Source: JAWPMT01 sp965215825 (GTDB lineage Bacteria; Bacteroidota; Bacteroidia; Cytophagales; Cyclobacteriaceae). From it: 64,000 nucleotides of DNA. This document shows, in pieces, positions 49,201 to 57,250 of the stretch (positions are counted from its first letter, which is position 1; every line of letters begins with the position of its first letter). The notes beneath the pieces are model-generated. The model searched no databases. It worked only from the letters and a program-made list of their open reading frames with translations, and was not told the origin of the DNA. The translations under genes and the position numbers were made by a program. The stretch lies in the NCBI GenBank assembly GCA_965215825.1, contig CBDCEM010000001.1, forward strand, positions 124,001 through 188,000, read 5' to 3'.

Positions 49201-52200
49201 TGTTAAATTAGACCCATCCGCATTGGCACTTACCGCCAGACTGAAATCCGTCAAAATACTTCCAAATATGTACGAAGAATTTACGGTCACGGTATCTATC
49301 ACCGTTTCTTCAGTTCCTGCTTTAGTTTTCCATGAGAATACGGTAATTGTATTTCCGTCTAGTCCCAGATCAGTTACTACGTCATTATTTGTACTCAGTT
49401 CTACATCCAGTACTAGCTCACTTCCTGCCATGTAGGAAATTCCACGACCTGTGCTATCCGACCCTGTCGATTTAATTATTTCAGAGGCGTCGGAGTTTGT
49501 AAATGCCTCATCCTGATAAGTTATTACAATATTCTCAACATTGTTGGTGGTGTCATTGTTAAGCGCGTTGGCATTGTAATCCACCGTCAACACCTGCCCA
49601 CTGGTCGAAATGTTGATGACCGGATCAATCCCAAAAGGAATATCAGAAATTTGAAGCTCGTTGCCTTGTGTGAATGTGCCACCTGCATTGTTAAAAGTAT
49701 CACCAATAAGCCTTCCTATGATTCTACCCTCGAGCATGCCATCGTTCGCTGCCGACTCAATGAAGCCCGCCACGGGGAATGAATATTGACAGATTTTATC
49801 TGATGTAGTACCACTAATCAATAAGGTTTCACCATCTCCAGCTAATTGGATGGACGAGGGACTAGTGAGCTCGGACGAAATACTCACATTGATGAGTTTT
49901 GCTGAACCTGTGCTAACATCAAATGGTGTCGATAGATCAAATTGATAGAATCTGGTTTGCACGTTATCGACCAGAAAAAAAGAGGAGCCGTCAGGTGAAA
50001 AGGAAATACCCTGAGGACCAGTAAGAGAAGTACCTAGTGCCAGCGATGTAGAAAGCGAGGCCGTGGATGGATCGAAAGCCGTTGAAAGTTCATATTCAAA
50101 AAGGCTATCGTTAGTATCCCCCAAAATGTACATTTTAGTTCCGTCATCGCTAAAAGCCAGATCTGTTGGCGACGAATCGTCAGTGATTGTATTTATGACG
50201 GAATCGAAACTCGCGGTAGACAAGTCGTAAGCAAGCGTGAGTCGAAATACATTGATTTCCATCGTTGCACCAATCACAAAAAGTCTCGTACCTATATTAT
50301 TAAAAGCCAGGCCACGAGCCCCTGACTCTTGCGTCGAAATAGAAAACTGATGATTCAGAGAGGCTGTGCTTATATCGTAATTCGTGGAAAGAAAATACTC
50401 GTTGACGGATGTGGCATTGAGCATATAAAGTCGGGAGCCATCGTCATTGAAAACTAAACCTTGCAAATCTGCGATCGATAAACTTCTGGTGACTGTATCG
50501 CTGACATTAGCAATGTTGGGCAGTTTGGAGTAGGTGATAGTAGGTCTGGGAATATTAGAACCTGAGGTAAATGAAATTCCCAATCCAGTCTGTGTATCAG
50601 TAGAGTTGCTTACATCAGAAGCGGTCAGGTCTTCAAAAGCGTCATCTGAAAATGAAATTTGGATATCAGACACGGAGTTGCCTAAATCGTTACTTACCGT
50701 CTGACCACTCAATGAGACTCCTATGTTTTTCTGATCATCTCCAAGAGCCACTGAAGCAGTGAACCCTGAAGGAATGCCCGCAATTGTCACATCATCGGCA
50801 GTCAGGGAGCTGCTAAAAAAACCACGTTCTATGCGTGCCACTAAAAGGCCTGCTACTTGACCGTCATTATCTTCAGTTTCCTCGAAAGCCACTGCTGCTA
50901 TTGAGTACTCGTCTAATGTCAATGACGTATTGAGTGTCACCATGCGCGTTAAACCAGGATTGAATCTGAATGCGGCATTGTTTCCAGATGTCGTTGTAAG
51001 AGTCAAAGTCCCAACGCTCGTGGCTCCTGAAACATCAAAAGCGGTGGTCATGTCATATTGAATAATGGAACTGGTAGTTCCCAAATAAAGAGACCTACCA
51101 TTAGCAGAAAACTCAATGCTATTATATGTATTCGTGCTCACCAGCGATAAAGACGAAGTGGACGAAACTGAATTGATGTTAAATGCACTTGATAAATTGA
51201 GCTGATCCACGGTGGATCCTGAATCACCTACCAGATAAAGCCGGTCGCCGGAACCACTGAAAGAAAAACCTACAGGGGTGCTATCGTAGGTCGCAACCGA
51301 TAAGCTTGTTCCTGAATAGGTTCCGGTAGAAATATCGAAACTGGTTGTAAGTTCATATTGATAGATCGCATCATTAACGCTTCCCAGTACGAACAGACGC
51401 GTCCCCGAATTGTCGAACCTCAACGCAACTGGCGAAGTATCTTGATCGCCGAGAAATAATCTTAAATTGCTATCCGTGGCACTTGAGATATCAAATGCCG
51501 TAGACAAGCTATACTGGTAAATGCTATCTCCGGTCCCCAACATGAAAAGTTTCAGACCATCACCAGAAAATGTAAAATCCGGAAAACCCGAATCATTCGA
51601 AAGGCTAATGGAGCTGCCGGAAGAAGTCGCATCAGTAATATCTGGAACAATACTGTAAACCATCTCGGGTTGATTGAAACCAGCATTCAGGTCTATTCCC
51701 AAATTACTTTCAGCAGGACCAGTAGCGCCGGTCACAGCAGAGGCAGCAGAAACTACAAACGCATCGTCAGTAAAAGTAAACTGCACGCTGGAAACATCAA
51801 GCGTATCTTGATCGCTATTGGTTCGACCAGAAAAAATCAGTGTTGCAGTTACTCCACTGGAATCCACAAGCAGGGAGGGTGTAAATCCAGTGATGAGATT
51901 GTTAATAGTGTAATCTGTGGTAACCGCTAAGTTCTCCCCCGGACCGGTGAAAGTATCCCCTACTAACGTGGCAATGATAGACCCTACTAATGTCCCATTG
52001 TTTTCAGCCGCTTCACTAAAAGCTGTGCTACCCACTTCCAGGTCCGTTAAGGAGCTCGTCCCATCAATAACGGCGATGGTTCGGAAGTCCCTTGAAAATG
52101 CAAATCCGGAATTTGTTGTGGAATTGGCAAGGCTTAGCTCGCTGAATAATGATGCCGTACCGATTCGATGAACTGTATCCATTTTGTAACTGATCAGGCT

Positions 52201-52875
52201 GTTGACAGACTGATCTAAAACAAATACAAAACTTCCATCTGGTGCCAGTTCCAAATCACTGGGGCTAGTGGACTGAGAGGATACTGAAAAGGAAGACCCA
52301 CTATAACTGGCCGTACTTATTCCAAAGTTTGTTGTAAGGTCATATTCATAAATGGCATCTCCGGTACTACCTAAGATGTACATCTTACTTCCTTCGGCAT
52401 TGAAATCTATCCCAAGAGGAGAAGTATCTTGTGTTGAAACGCTAAAATTTACACCCGAGGAAGTTGCCGTGCTCAAACTAAATGCCGTTCCTAGGGTGTA
52501 TTCATGCACAGACCCTGAGCCGTTTCCCACCACAAATAGTATCGTCCCGTCTTGATTGAAAACAAACCCTTGTGGGCTCGTGTCCTCTGCGCTAACGGAA
52601 AGCGAATTACCTGAATAGGAAGCGGTGGTAATGTCAAACGCTGTTGTGAGGTCATACTCATACAGCGCATCAGAAGAGGTTCCTATGACAAACAATTTTT
52701 GTCCATCATTGCTAAACTCCAGATCGGTGGCGTTCGCTTCCTGTCCTGTGAGAGATACTGACAAACTATTTTCAGTAGCCGTACTAAAATCAGGTATCAG
52801 AGAGTAATAGATGGTCTGTGCCCTTGTTAGAGATATAGTGGCAAAGAGAAGTGACGTCAGTAGAATTCGTTTCAT
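43273..52875 (-). CDS. Giant (3200-residue) T9SS-secreted protein with beta-propellers, FG-GAP/VCBS repeats and sorting domain
   Basis: Signal peptide MKRILLTSLLFATISLTRAQ. Residues about 35-1150 are three tandem units of ~380 residues, each a YVTN/Lactonase-like propeller (blades with DTSPxGxxFxxDGxxLFVxG and YEYxLSTAFDxSTA) plus a linker (FxExxxNxGxxxG, DxAF, GIxF). Then about 1280-1690 and 1830-2170 hold FG-GAP/VCBS repeats with Ca-binding loops (GDLDGDGDLDI, GDVDNDGDLDV, GDYDGDGYLDL, TDFDLDGDLDL and others). Fibronectin III-like segments lie near 1700-1820 and 2190-2290, and Ig/beta domains to about 3100. The last ~85 residues form a type A T9SS sorting domain (VYPNPVSDQIGVNI, SGLYFLEV, KQKILINE). 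It is expected on the cell surface or released, by PorV/PorU. The CDS overlaps the downstream gene by 8 bases. Confidence 0.9.
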   Translation of the reverse strand: MKRILLTSLLFATISLTRAQTIYYSLIPDFSTATENSLSVSLTGQEANATDLEFSNDGQKLFVIGTSSDALYEYDLTTAFDITTASYSGNSLSVSAEDTSPQGFVFNQDGTILFVVGNGSGSVHEYTLGTAFSLSTATSSGVNFSVSTQDTSPLGIDFNAEGSKMYILGSTGDAIYEYDLTTNFGISTASYSGSSFSVSSQSTSPSDLELAPDGSFVFVLDQSVNSLISYKMDTVHRIGTASLFSELSLANSTTNSGFAFSRDFRTIAVIDGTSSLTDLEVGSTAFSEAAENNGTLVGSIIATLVGDTFTGPGENLAVTTDYTINNLITGFTPSLLVDSSGVTATLIFSGRTNSDQDTLDVSSVQFTFTDDAFVVSAASAVTGATGPAESNLGIDLNAGFNQPEMVYSIVPDITDATSSGSSISLSNDSGFPDFTFSGDGLKLFMLGTGDSIYQYSLSTAFDISSATDSNLRLFLGDQDTSPVALRFDNSGTRLFVLGSVNDAIYQYELTTSFDISTGTYSGTSLSVATYDSTPVGFSFSGSGDRLYLVGDSGSTVDQLNLSSAFNINSVSSTSSLSLVSTNTYNSIEFSANGRSLYLGTTSSIIQYDMTTAFDVSGATSVGTLTLTTTSGNNAAFRFNPGLTRMVTLNTSLTLDEYSIAAVAFEETEDNDGQVAGLLVARIERGFFSSSLTADDVTIAGIPSGFTASVALGDDQKNIGVSLSGQTVSNDLGNSVSDIQISFSDDAFEDLTASDVSNSTDTQTGLGISFTSGSNIPRPTITYSKLPNIANVSDTVTRSLSIADLQGLVFNDDGSRLYMLNATSVNEYFLSTNYDISTASLNHQFSISTQESGARGLAFNNIGTRLFVIGATMEINVFRLTLAYDLSTASFDSVINTITDDSSPTDLAFSDDGTKMYILGDTNDSLFEYELSTAFDPSTASLSTSLALGTSLTGPQGISFSPDGSSFFLVDNVQTRFYQFDLSTPFDVSTGSAKLINVSISSELTSPSSIQLAGDGETLLISGTTSDKICQYSFPVAGFIESAANDGMLEGRIIGRLIGDTFNNAGGTFTQGNELQISDIPFGIDPVINISTSGQVLTVDYNANALNNDTTNNVENIVITYQDEAFTNSDASEIIKSTGSDSTGRGISYMAGSELVLDVELSTNNDVVTDLGLDGNTITVFSWKTKAGTEETVIDTVTVNSSYIFGSILTDFSLAVSANADGSNLTQLSPANITITDSLVSFQDISDTLDIIEEAYYFVFATTSGVTTATDTINFALVSTNLKVTGPNVASGTVNGSDIAFTNLAFTGIQDGIIDSIAYGETKVLDVDNDDDLDIIAAGIDGTGASVLKYYTNAAGEFATGVDFGTAKDTVRLIQGDFDNDFQSEIDLLVQGFVTDNNGATLYTNSDLDNATEFDTDGGNLVNGDIAAGDLDGDGDLDIIMTGHEDTNSSNLHARIFRNDGSNSYTLIDTLNISAVVNGDIEVGDVDNDGDLDVFITGMNSSGNPVAELHIRGASGFALSSSAFTAVSKSAADFGDYDGDGYLDLIVSGQSNSTGPVLSTTIYTNGGDGSFTASSISITDSFDGDVKWIDLDNDGDKDLVQTGVTGAGTSASVWINDGTTLTEAYVGNIAGLSRGNISYGDFDGDDDLDLVLNGLTGASEFVTQIYENALYSGFVSEVSTPDSIGIIIEDTRFQIGWDSSAGVEYEVIVVKTDSLQNVEVLRSADSKRLNGYVRNPERPRLRNTTYEINDVERAAYRIGVQRVNSISKGSEFRRIESFFNGTPYAPVAISASDLTSNSFTANWAAQAAIDSFAVTLVREETINGTDTLISEGTFATNSNSYEFLNLRRNRNYRYTVQAFNDTLASAISNEIRVILPLSSLFIATNISGFAEDAYESLVLGDFDNDDKLDIVASTGSSSFLLLNGSSSTIDLQAARTTSSVEVFDFGNDGDLDVFMTGTANSAGVTSFFQNSETTFTETVTNSSQFLQAKITSGDVDNDGDVDVVLMGLATSSSVKTEVLINNGTNYDSLAQDFIGDTQGDLGLTDFDLDGDLDLLVIGTTEASLYINQSGTFATGSTRTFDLLSDVDLKLADMTGDGRPDVVYSGATEGSSFLKIYSANDTLGFVKITDLDITSLSSSAPKIELIDGDNDGTLDVFLVGTESMEVYSNTANGVITESEALTINIDGLSNAATAFGDYDKDGDVDLVFSGVNSSNADDAGLLSNANDTGNDVPSAPTNLEITFPEGNWVLQWDPSSDAETSTQQLNYNVTIQNDTETLTYQSANQENGFRKVSGYGNIQDTAWVFNPINLPVGEYSWKVQAIDANGQGSAFSAESPLAVPDTVKIFNNQPAIASGEIDGGASNVVFFSFGINATDNSTLDSLAFNLNGDFREYMIESTFKLFRSVDSNPDLSPEDQIVEAVSSSDGSTISVSGLNISLSQQQVYFFLVAQAKFVAEEGEFSVTLNSSNITVQESGFVGESNSLTGNNISIRNAVTIYTPGTVPSTDFQASSENAEILVFKTSSNVAGVNLEGLDISASSTITDKFENVRVFSSTDNSLDVQSDTELGTFVVDGNAMSSDFTSTSPGSNTEQFYFVIADIPDGVSQSTETISLTLNSPEDLRFSSTEIDTVEFTTADYSFYFDLIPPDVRYDDFDENVTQGSGPHTVSFTVQDQFEITAVDFFWRQLSSSSFTRVSQTVNSTGSYSHEFGADDIGSVGVEFYASATDLDGNINNPDLRSIGILFNSSDPIDIRSEASIKLGGQAVTDYSLISFPFQSGRFSDVLSGLENAKHGGLAEVFGGDDNTKWRLISLRSGSTDASGFQDLTLSSTFSPGAGYYLIVGVKDVDIQVVSARTIEASSDNPHTVALSTGWNMIGNPYLFPISIESIRDYNLAVGNITDGSVINDFRLFKNGQFVSDPSEMERFDGAFIRVTENVSNFAFPMNNEIPSNSGGRVALTRWDEVIEEDSWRLNLTISQGNQLSLGGFGIKEDATSDVDNYDQYVLPAPGNYIRLQHEIDGELSVIRNSIKEPDLVNVWNTSLHAVRDGVMTIEWDQESISNLSRAAYLFDPVGLRFIDMKSASRTSVSVSKGSNELLFYYGPADLKEEVIADHVVAVGQVYPNPVSDQIGVNIIGQVNTEISLKLYDLFGKEMLSTEEVIDFPGINTVDVVLDSRLQSGLYFLEVQLSNDKGVYRSKQKILINE

Positions 52876-52905
52876 ATGCTACTAGGCGGTTTTTGGTGGA
52901 TTAGG

Positions 52906-53646
52906 TTATTGTGGAAATTGAGGGTCTGGCAATTCATCAGGTGCAATTGCCTGATCATAAAGGACAGCACCTCCACCGATCACTGCAACTCCAAGTAAAA
53001 CCCGAAGGAATATTGGAAATTTACGGACTACCCTGAATTCCTGTGTCTCATAAGATTGTCCTCTATGAGTGATCCGCATCTTGTACGTCCCCACATCTTT
53101 TTTACCAATAATCCATTCCATATCACCATCATTTAGGAGGTCGGTATTAACCTCTGTGGCACTTCCTTTCCGATCAACCAGCTCCACTACTACCTTTTCT
53201 TTTGATATGCCTCCTTTCCAATTGATTTGATAGATATTTCCTGCCTTAAACTTCTGACTTCCGGAAGGGTAAGGATTGATAAACCGTATAGGTGTATATG
53301 TCTGTTCCGCGCTGACGATGAAGTTTACGCTTTGATCAAATGATGAAATCTCAGAAGCTGCATTCCAGATGATTCGTTTATTAGTGCCTGGTTTTTGGTT
53401 TTCTCCAACCTGACTTCCCTGATCAAATGCATTAAGCATTCTCCGTTCACCAGAACTAAACAAAATCTCCAATTCGACTTTATAAAGCGCGTCAGGTTCC
53501 CTGGAAAACAATTGATATTCAATAATGACGTTAGCCGGATCTACAGGGTCTTGAGCAACTTTGTTGATCTTCACATAGTATTCTTCCTGTGCGACCAGAA
53601 GAAATGGCGTGATCAATAGAAAGATAAGTAAGATCTGTTTGAGCAT
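52906..53646 (-). CDS. Kre9/KNH-like Ig-fold protein with C-terminal membrane anchor
   Basis: 246 residues with signal peptide (LLIFLLITPFLLVAQ). Residues about 115-205 look like the Ig-like Kre9/KNH domain: NPYPSGSQKFKAGNIYQINWKGG, VVVELVDRKG, DGDMEWIIGKKDVGTYKMRI as separate blocks. The preceding ~90 residues form another beta sandwich. A hydrophobic segment near 212-230 (FLRVLLGVAVIGGGAVL) followed by a short acidic tail suggests a C-terminal anchor in the inner membrane or a helical tail. It lies 30 bases before the giant gene and probably shares its transcript; a chaperone or anchor role for that protein is only a guess. Confidence 0.7.
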   Translation of the reverse strand: MLKQILLIFLLITPFLLVAQEEYYVKINKVAQDPVDPANVIIEYQLFSREPDALYKVELEILFSSGERRMLNAFDQGSQVGENQKPGTNKRIIWNAASEISSFDQSVNFIVSAEQTYTPIRFINPYPSGSQKFKAGNIYQINWKGGISKEKVVVELVDRKGSATEVNTDLLNDGDMEWIIGKKDVGTYKMRITHRGQSYETQEFRVVRKFPIFLRVLLGVAVIGGGAVLYDQAIAPDELPDPQFPQ

Positions 53647-53742
53647 GTTAATTGGTTTTAGTCGGCGGTCACGTTAATTTATCTCATTTGAACGGTTAAA
53701 ACAAAGCAAGTCAGCATTTAGCTTCCCATCAGGTATCCTCAA

Positions 53743-55554
53743 TTACTGCACGGAAATCTGATCTCCGGGCAGGGTAATGAACGACCCTTTTTGATTCGCA
53801 TAAATCCCATAGCTATTGTAGCCAACCTCATCAAATGCATCATATGCAATCAAACTTCCCTCATCATCAAAGGTCAGAAGATGAGTAGTCATATTTTCCT
53901 CGGTTACCGGAACCTTCACTTTAGACGCATAGGCTAGCTGACCCTTTGATACCTTTAGAAAAGCAAAGTCACCATTCGCAAGCCTCACGTATAAATAGGT
54001 GTTATTTCCGACGGTAGATTGGTATAAAATTTTGTTACCGCTGCTCTGAATTCGCTCTACAGCTTGTCGATTGATCCCAATTCTTTCACTAGTTGGGTCC
54101 AGTAATACTTTTGGCTTATCCGACACTAATGATTTACCAATTGGTGCCCCTATATAGGTAGGGTCCGTCACATAATACCGTTTGCCTCCTGAAGAGTAAA
54201 ACCTGCCCTGAAACTGCTTATCAAGAGCCACGGCTACGGCAATATGTTGAGGGTAATCCAACGCACAAACCTCAAAATCTGTAAAAGCCTTTACCATATA
54301 AATCAACAAAGCAGACCGGTCTTCGCAATCCGAATACTCATAATGAAATAACTCTTCAGGCCAATAGAATTTCTCATAACCAAAATGATCATCATCAGTC
54401 TTGTAAGCAAATCCTTGCTGCACCAACTCTAGTAGAAATGATACCCTATCATGATCGTTTAGGTCTTTAAGTACATTTCCTAGTTGATCTGAAATAGATT
54501 TCTTAAATGTTCTGGACCCTTCGGCAAATAAGTAACTATCATAGGCTATTTGTGGCAAACTTTGGTAATACTCGATCGCATTCATGTCGTAGGTGAAATC
54601 GAAAGTATGAGTCTTTTCCCGGAACTGGAAGTCCACTTTTCGTGATGCCGTTCGACCATTCTGAAAATTCAAGGGTTTCATCTGACTCAGATCAAAGTGT
54701 CTCTGAGCTAGGGCATGAGTATTTCTGTAGGTCTTAAACTTGTCATCATTACGCTCTTCAAAACTGTAGTAATTAATACCATCTATTTCCACAAATCGGG
54801 TATTATAGACAGGCTGTAAAGTAGGCAGCAAATGAAACAGTCCTTGCGCATCCCTTCCAATCTTGATGTTATAACCCATTTTCAATAACAGAAACCAGCT
54901 GATAACTTTAATACGTGTCTCATCAAGGCCTTGGGACTCCAACAATTGATTTAATCCCGCATATAGACCATAATCATTGATTTGAAGTGTCGATTTCCAT
55001 TTGAATAATCCGAAAATACTGGTGCTATAATCTGTTTTCCCCAGATCTTCCCAGGCTTTGGCTATTCCCTTCTCGTCAATTGATTCCAGGCTCAATTCGA
55101 AAATCTGCTCATCAAAATCGACTTTCATTGATTGCCCGAAAAAAGACGCCCGAACCAAAGCATAACTGACATCAAAATCTTTAGCAGACTCCTTCGTTGG
55201 CATCTGAAATTGTTTATGTCGGGCGGGGCTTTCTGTGATCAGGTCATCAAGGCTTCCAAGATCTTCTTCCAACAAATCCTCCTCCTCTTCCTTTGGTGGT
55301 TCCGGAGGTAATACTTTGGGTTTCGGTTTGGGTGAGGGTTCCTCTTTTTCGATATTTACAAATTCATCCCATGAATTGGCGAGGAACTCGCTAAACTCTT
55401 CATCAATTTTCTGGTGATAGTCTTTAAAACTCTGGGATTGCTCCTTTTTGAATTCTTGAAATTCCTTTTCAAAATCCTGGGCGTCTGTGACTCCAATTAA
55501 AATGGTCGTGAAGACCAATAAGAGCAAAAGTTTCTTATTCCAACTACGGTACAT
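53743..55554 (-). CDS. Exported transglutaminase-like protein
   Basis: 604 residues from ATG 55554 (11 bases inside the previous gene). Signal peptide LLLLLVFTTILIGVTDAQ. Residues 20-75 are a charged helical, probably coiled-coil, region; 75-110 is a Pro/Glu/Lys-rich low-complexity linker. The catalytic triad of the transglutaminase-like cysteine-protease fold is complete: C410 in SDCEDRS, H437 in PQHIAVAV, D464 in VTDPTYIG. Known members cross-link Gln/Lys or hydrolyse amides. A C-terminal beta region (about 500-600) follows. It is extracytoplasmic. It lies between LPP20-like genes and the Kre9-like gene; its substrate may be another member of the operon, which is speculation. Confidence 0.78.
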   Translation of the reverse strand: MYRSWNKKLLLLLVFTTILIGVTDAQDFEKEFQEFKKEQSQSFKDYHQKIDEEFSEFLANSWDEFVNIEKEEPSPKPKPKVLPPEPPKEEEEDLLEEDLGSLDDLITESPARHKQFQMPTKESAKDFDVSYALVRASFFGQSMKVDFDEQIFELSLESIDEKGIAKAWEDLGKTDYSTSIFGLFKWKSTLQINDYGLYAGLNQLLESQGLDETRIKVISWFLLLKMGYNIKIGRDAQGLFHLLPTLQPVYNTRFVEIDGINYYSFEERNDDKFKTYRNTHALAQRHFDLSQMKPLNFQNGRTASRKVDFQFREKTHTFDFTYDMNAIEYYQSLPQIAYDSYLFAEGSRTFKKSISDQLGNVLKDLNDHDRVSFLLELVQQGFAYKTDDDHFGYEKFYWPEELFHYEYSDCEDRSALLIYMVKAFTDFEVCALDYPQHIAVAVALDKQFQGRFYSSGGKRYYVTDPTYIGAPIGKSLVSDKPKVLLDPTSERIGINRQAVERIQSSGNKILYQSTVGNNTYLYVRLANGDFAFLKVSKGQLAYASKVKVPVTEENMTTHLLTFDDEGSLIAYDAFDEVGYNSYGIYANQKGSFITLPGDQISVQ

Positions 55555-56566
55555 AATTGATATCATTTTCTTCCAGATAGGCTTTATCAAGCTTAATGTC
55601 CACGCTAGCCAAATACTCATTCGTCCGGCGATTTATAATTGATACACTAAGGGTAAGCACGTCTTTGTCATAATCCCAGTAGTTTCCAATATATCGATAT
55701 ATAGTATTACGCGTCGTAAGTTTAAACCCTGCTTTCTTAAGCTCTTCAGCCTGAATTTGTTGGAAAATCTCTGAAAAATTGGAAGTCCCATTTTCGCCTT
55801 TATAGAGAAGTGGCGCCATTCCTATTTGAAAATTCTTACTTTCAATTTGATCTTTGAAGATCGTTGATATCAATTTGGCACCATTTTTCAAATCGTAACT
55901 ATCTGTAAGTACGTCGGAAATCTTTTCAGTCACTGTCAACCGAAGTGACTGCATTTTTGAGCGATTTTCATCACTTAATCCACTTCCGGCAGCATTTAGA
56001 ATATAAACAGAAGATTCTATTTCTTTGATATAAGGCAGCAAACGATAGTAAATTCTAAGTTCCGTCTTGACATCTCCCTTTTCTTTAAATTGTTTCGCAA
56101 TCCCAAGGGCATTATCAACCTTGCCAAACTTCTCTTGAATCAGGCCTTCGTAAGTAGAAATCACATTGGATTTTTTTACATAAGCCAAAGCAAATGCCGC
56201 ATTATTGGCTTCATCTATATGAGTTTTATAGACAAGACCTGTTACCTCAATATTGGAAGATGAAATGGTGAGCCGCTGAAATTCATCACTGGCATAGTTA
56301 TTTGAGTTGTATTGTTTGTTACTCGATTGACTTTTAATAGATACAAGAACATATTCACTTAAAGCAGCGCGTGCATTTTCTTTAAGCTTATTGTCTAATT
56401 CATCACTGGCGTAACTGGAAATTTGAGTCAATCTGGCAAATCCTACAAAGTAGGTAGCAGATGGAAATAGATGAGATCTCTGCTCCTCATTGATCCAATC
56501 TACCTGGGCCGACAAGGACCTTAAATACAGGCAAAGAAACATAAGAACCAGAGATCTCTTCATCAC
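55544..56566 (-). CDS. Exported LPP20-type protein
   Basis: 340 residues, signal peptide LVLMFLCLYLRSLSAQ. Residues 25-150 match the LPP20 pattern: a WINEEQRSHLFPSATYFVGFAR opening split over the signal, then the helical AxxxLSEYVLVSI and ValTGLVYKTHIDEANNAAFALAYV strand. The rest is an alpha/beta stretch with a TPR-like segment (AIKQFKEKGDVKTELRIYYRLLP region) and a strand-rich C-terminus. No lipobox Cys is seen, so unlike classical LPP20 it may be soluble in the periplasm. It overlaps the transglutaminase start by 11 bases and begins 16 bases after the previous stop. Confidence 0.75.
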   Translation of the reverse strand: MMKRSLVLMFLCLYLRSLSAQVDWINEEQRSHLFPSATYFVGFARLTQISSYASDELDNKLKENARAALSEYVLVSIKSQSSNKQYNSNNYASDEFQRLTISSSNIEVTGLVYKTHIDEANNAAFALAYVKKSNVISTYEGLIQEKFGKVDNALGIAKQFKEKGDVKTELRIYYRLLPYIKEIESSVYILNAAGSGLSDENRSKMQSLRLTVTEKISDVLTDSYDLKNGAKLISTIFKDQIESKNFQIGMAPLLYKGENGTSNFSEIFQQIQAEELKKAGFKLTTRNTIYRYIGNYWDYDKDVLTLSVSIINRRTNEYLASVDIKLDKAYLEENDINYVP

Positions 56567-56582
56567 TTATAAATCTCAATTA

Positions 56583-57230
56583 TTATAGTCCGAGTAATTT
56601 TTGAAGCTCCTCATCATTGGCATCCAAATCAGCTTGAAGCTCTTTTTTTACTAGTTGCTGAGCCACTTTTCGAGCTTGCTCAAATGAATAACCAATTAAC
56701 ACACGACGTTCAAAAGCGCTGCTGTTTTTCTTTTCCGCTTTTACCACTGGATTAATCATTCCGAGTTCAGCATTCACGAATGTCTGGCTGCTTGAAAGGA
56801 ACTTGTCAATGGTCTCAAAGTCTTGTTCAGTTAATTGAGTATTTGCCTTGTTTGTCTTGATCAGATTAGCCACCTGAGAAGAGATCAAACCTGCAAGTTC
56901 GACTCGCGCATTATCCATGGCATTACTAGAGGCAACTGCGCTAGACCTTGCCGATGCGGTCCCTGTAGCTACCAAAAACTTGGCCATTCCCTGGTCATCA
57001 AACTCGTACTGCATTTCAAAACTTCTTTGCAATTGCTTTTCCAATGGAAGATCACCAGGGAGGTTCAGGTAACCATCTTTTTTCAACCTTTTAGCTTCTT
57101 TTCTGGCATCTTTATCCACCTTCTCCTTGGCGGCTTTCCTTGCTTCTTTGCTGTACTGAGCACTCGCTTCTGTAAATAAGAGCAAGCCAAAAACAATAAT
57201 TGAGAATCGTAGAATTTGGATTGTTTTCAT
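56583..57230 (-). CDS. Exported LPP20-like protein, paralog of the 42726-43280 gene
   Basis: 215 residues from ATG 57230, chosen to place the signal peptide (LRFSIIVFGLLLFTEASAQ) at the start. A very Lys/Arg/Ala-rich helix (about 22-60) leads into an LPP20-like domain with LPGDLPLEKQLQRS, VATGTAS and a helical VELAGLISSQVANLIKTNKA core, which pairs with the 42726-43280 product. The C-terminal RRVLIGYSFEQARKVAQQLV helix follows. It lies 20 bases after the TPR-caspase stop and 16 bases before the next gene. The function is unknown. Confidence 0.72.
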   Translation of the reverse strand: MKTIQILRFSIIVFGLLLFTEASAQYSKEARKAAKEKVDKDARKEAKRLKKDGYLNLPGDLPLEKQLQRSFEMQYEFDDQGMAKFLVATGTASARSSAVASSNAMDNARVELAGLISSQVANLIKTNKANTQLTEQDFETIDKFLSSSQTFVNAELGMINPVVKAEKKNSSAFERRVLIGYSFEQARKVAQQLVKKELQADLDANDEELQKLLGL

Positions 57231-57250
57231 AATTGTGATATTAAATGTGT

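Noticed and set aside
43273..52875. DNA-level repeats in the giant gene as a CRISPR array or satellite
   Set aside because: The repetition follows codons of propeller and FG-GAP units in one long frame, with variable spacing and no fixed repeat-spacer pattern.
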